DNA of 64,000 nt. Source: Oscillospiraceae bacterium. GTDB lineage: Bacteria > Bacillota > Clostridia > Oscillospirales > Acutalibacteraceae. Positions 62,304 to 64,000 of the stretch are shown piece by piece. The position numbers and the translations under genes are program-made. Position 1 is the stretch's first letter, and each line of letters begins with the position of its first letter. The notes beneath the pieces are model-generated. The model searched no databases. It saw only the letters and a program-made list of their open reading frames with translations, and was not told where the DNA came from. The DNA is taken from positions 154,228 to 218,227 of the forward strand of contig CAJTCS010000007.1 in NCBI GenBank assembly GCA_910574995.1, given 5' to 3'.

Positions 62304-63500
62304 TCAGATAGCAAAGTCCCCGTCCCGGAAAATTTCCACCGTTTCACCGGTTTTTGTAAGGCCGGTTATCCGCATGTCCGGGGTGCCGATCATAAAATCT
62401 ATGTGGATTGCAGAGTCGTTAAACAGGTTTTCCTGCCCTTTTGGCGCGGTGTTCAGCCCCCGGCCCAAAGCCAAATGGCAACTGGCGTTTTCGTCTATCA
62501 ACGTTGTGTAATAGACCAGCCCGCTCATACTGATGGGGGAGTGGTACTCCACTAGGGCGGCTTCCCCCAAATATCCGGCATTTTCGTCCGTAGCAATAAG
62601 GGCTTCCAGCATTTCCCGGCCTTCCTCCGCTATGACCTCCACTACCTTGCCTTTCTCAAAGCGGAAGCCAAACTTTTCGATTTTTTTGCCGCCCAGTACC
62701 AGGGGCCGGGTGGCAAATACTATGCCTTCCGTCTCAAATTTGCTGGGGGTGGTGCAGATCTCCTCTGTAGGGATGTTGGGGCAGAAGGGCACGCCGCCCC
62801 TTTCTTCATGGCCAAACTTGGACCACGGGGTAAGCCCTACGGTCAGGTCTGTTCCGTTTCCGGCAGTGAAGTGCAGCTTTGTAAGCTCCAACGCGTCCAC
62901 AGCCTGGCCGCGGGCGGCGTTTTTGTGGCCTTTTTCTTCCCAAACCTTCACTACATCGTTGGTTTCGTCGATGTAGCACAGCTTCAGCAGCAGCTCCCAC
63001 AGCTCCCGTTCCCCTTCGGGGCCGCCCTTTCCCAGTATGTACTCGGCCCACGCCGCTGTGGGTACCATGGCAATCAACCACTGGCAGTGCTTCTCCCGGC
63101 TGGCTTTACGCATGATATTGCGCACCGTATCCACATGGGCGAAAATCGAGTTGGATTCCTTCTCGCTTACGCCCTCCATCAGCTGGGGGTTGACGCCCTC
63201 TAGCCGCACGTAGCAGGCGCCGCCGTCCAGATACCCCTGGTGCATAGCATACTCCCAGTCCTCTACATGGCGCAAGTCCTCGTCCTTGCGGTAGCGGGCG
63301 GCCACTTTCATGTTGGGCAGGTCCAGGTAATGTACCACTACGTTCCCGGCCCCCAGTTTATAGCATTCCTCTGCAAAAATGCTGGTGAACGGCCAGCCCT
63401 CTACAGCGGCCTCCACTAAAACCGTTTGCCCCTTCTGTACGTTCAGGCCCACCCGGGCCAGGGTGTACGCATACTTCCGCTTCATTTTTTCCAGATCCAT
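62304..63500 (-). CDS. M29-family aminopeptidase
   Basis: A 398-residue peptidase of the AmpS/thermophilic aminopeptidase T type. LARVGLNVQKGQTVLVEAAVE near the N-terminus (quoted in part) is the conserved family start. Metal-site candidates are the Glu in GGVPFCPNIPTEEICTTPSK (about residues 241-260), the Glu/His in ALVEYHSPIS (about 331-340) and the His/Asp of DSAIHIDFMIG. It releases N-terminal residues with broad specificity in the cytoplasm. ATG 63500 has AAAAGGAGG 8 bases upstream. It is followed by pyk on the same strand after a 158-bp gap. Confidence 0.9.
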   Translation of the reverse strand: MDLEKMKRKYAYTLARVGLNVQKGQTVLVEAAVEGWPFTSIFAEECYKLGAGNVVVHYLDLPNMKVAARYRKDEDLRHVEDWEYAMHQGYLDGGACYVRLEGVNPQLMEGVSEKESNSIFAHVDTVRNIMRKASREKHCQWLIAMVPTAAWAEYILGKGGPEGERELWELLLKLCYIDETNDVVKVWEEKGHKNAARGQAVDALELTKLHFTAGNGTDLTVGLTPWSKFGHEERGGVPFCPNIPTEEICTTPSKFETEGIVFATRPLVLGGKKIEKFGFRFEKGKVVEVIAEEGREMLEALIATDENAGYLGEAALVEYHSPISMSGLVYYTTLIDENASCHLALGRGLNTAPKGQENLFNDSAIHIDFMIGTPDMRITGLTKTGETVEIFRDGDFAI

Positions 63501-63580
63501 AGTTGGATCCTCCTTTTCCATATTATAGATATAGGGGGACTGTAAGTGTTCCTCCCCGCCTTGCCAATATCAATACTGGT

Positions 63581-63609
63581 ATTATACCGCAAAGGGGATT
63601 GGATGTACA
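63581..63609 (-). promoter_or_regulatory. Promoter of the aminopeptidase gene
   Basis: On the minus strand TGTACA (63609-63604) and TATAAT (63586-63581) are 17 bp apart. The start codon is about 80 bp downstream. Confidence 0.6.
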
Positions 63610-63679
63610 GATATGTAGAATAAAAAAGGGGAGCTGGCACAACATAGAGCGGCAAGCGATGTTTGTCCTCGCTAAACGC

Positions 63680-63706
63680 CAAAAAACCGCGCCATAGCGC
63701 GGTTTT
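63680..63706. terminator. Bidirectional hairpin with A/T flanks
   Basis: ACCGCGC pairs with GCGCGGT around CATA, with A-run before and T-run after (63680-63706). It may end a gene that lies to the right or left outside the clear annotation. Confidence 0.7.
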
Positions 63707-63714
63707 TCAGGGGT

Positions 63715-63865
63715 GGCATCTTTTTTGTATGCCATTCATGTGTTTACCATACAAAAAAGATGCCTGCGGCTTGTTTGACCTCAAAAAAGCCAGGTTTTAT
63801 GCGGGTTTGCGGCATCTCGAAAAACCCGAAACAAAAGTATTGCGAAAAAGATGCCTGTTTTTCGC
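63715..63865. repeat. Cluster of inverted repeats at the right end
   Basis: GGCATC-T-run-GTATG (63715-63731) is nearly the complement of CATAC-A-run-GATGCC (63748-63764). CGGGTTT/AAACCCG (63802-63808, 63822-63828) and GCGAAAAA/TTTTTCGC (63842-63849, 63858-63865) follow. GGCATC and GATGCC alternate at 63715, 63759, 63811 and 63850. In the last 500 bases I see these repeats, a promoter and a terminator but no convincing gene. Confidence 0.65.
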
Positions 63866-64000
63866 TACCCAGTGCCGCCATTCGAACCCCTCTACTGACA
63901 TTTCCAATTATAAAAATATGTGTGGTTTTCCCATCCGTCGTAATGGTTACATTTCTAAATGAGGCCCGGCATCTGTCCCCTCCATATCCATACCGCAGAC

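Noticed and set aside
63870..63905. tRNA 3' end on the minus strand (GGTTCGAAT-like T-loop)
   Set aside because: The flanking bases do not pair to form a T-arm, and no acceptor or anticodon arm is found.
63663..63962. Short gene at the right end (99 codons)
   Set aside because: It runs through the terminator and the inverted repeats, has no ribosome site and shows no domain.

Overview
The window is GC-rich and comes from a Gram-positive, spore-former-type Clostridia genome, most likely Oscillospirales (former Ruminococcaceae). This is inferred from paired replicative polymerases (DnaE1-type and PolC), WhiA, short-form HisG with HisZ, HemZ, a Lar cofactor operon, S-layer-homology proteins, a collagen-like repeat protein, and several TTG/GTG starts preceded by strong AGGAGG sites. 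No tRNA, rRNA, CRISPR array, complete IS or prophage is visible.

Layout. 1-8.2 kb: truncated P-loop kinase, whiA, a small membrane protein, dnaE, pfkA and dgt. 8.2-14.7 kb: an orphan BlaI-type repressor facing tex across a palindrome-bearing spacer, a zinc-ribbon protein, nagA, then galU and a RING/zinc-ribbon membrane protein on the minus strand. 14.9-20.6 kb: one long operon, nusB, a TsaD/Kae1 paralogue, xseA, xseB, ispA, an RluA-family synthase and a phospholipase C-like protein. 20.7-23.1 kb: a collagen-like protein with a 171-bp tandem repeat, followed by a family 2 glycosyltransferase. 23.2-26.3 kb: larE-larB-larC (nickel-pincer cofactor synthesis) behind a leader that ends in a terminator-like hairpin. 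26.4-34.4 kb: a maltose acetyltransferase-like gene, an unknown gene, two tandem O-antigen-ligase-like membrane proteins, hemZ, a uridine-kinase-like gene and a zinc-ribbon protein. 34.4-35.6 kb: a split chromate transporter pair on the minus strand. 35.7-42.3 kb: two tandem paralogous surface proteins (unknown N-terminal domain, Ig-like BIG2 domains, Thr-Pro linkers, three SLH domains) that share a duplicated promoter and signal-peptide region.

42.4-55.3 kb: a histidine phosphatase fused to a glutaredoxin-like domain, then pyrH, frr, uppS, cdsA, dxr, rseP, ispG, a divergent histidine phosphatase and polC. This is the common Firmicute block joining pyrimidine phosphorylation, ribosome recycling, isoprenoid and phospholipid precursor synthesis, intramembrane proteolysis and replication. 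55.4-60.2 kb: an AT-richer pyrophosphatase-like gene and a partial histidine operon, hisZ-hisG-hisD-hisC. 60.4-63.5 kb: pyk and an M29 aminopeptidase on the minus strand. The last 0.5 kb holds a promoter and a cluster of inverted repeats but no convincing gene.

The isoprenoid genes are split across the window: dxr, ispG and uppS lie in one block and ispA in another. Together they would feed undecaprenyl phosphate, which the O-antigen-ligase-like proteins may use. The most unusual items are the attenuator-like leader of the lar operon, the phosphatase-glutaredoxin fusion, the collagen/glycosyltransferase pair, the duplicated SLH loci, a compact multi-hairpin element between cdsA and dxr, and a small family of dispersed G-rich hairpins. 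All functional calls are by reading motifs; no database search was run.
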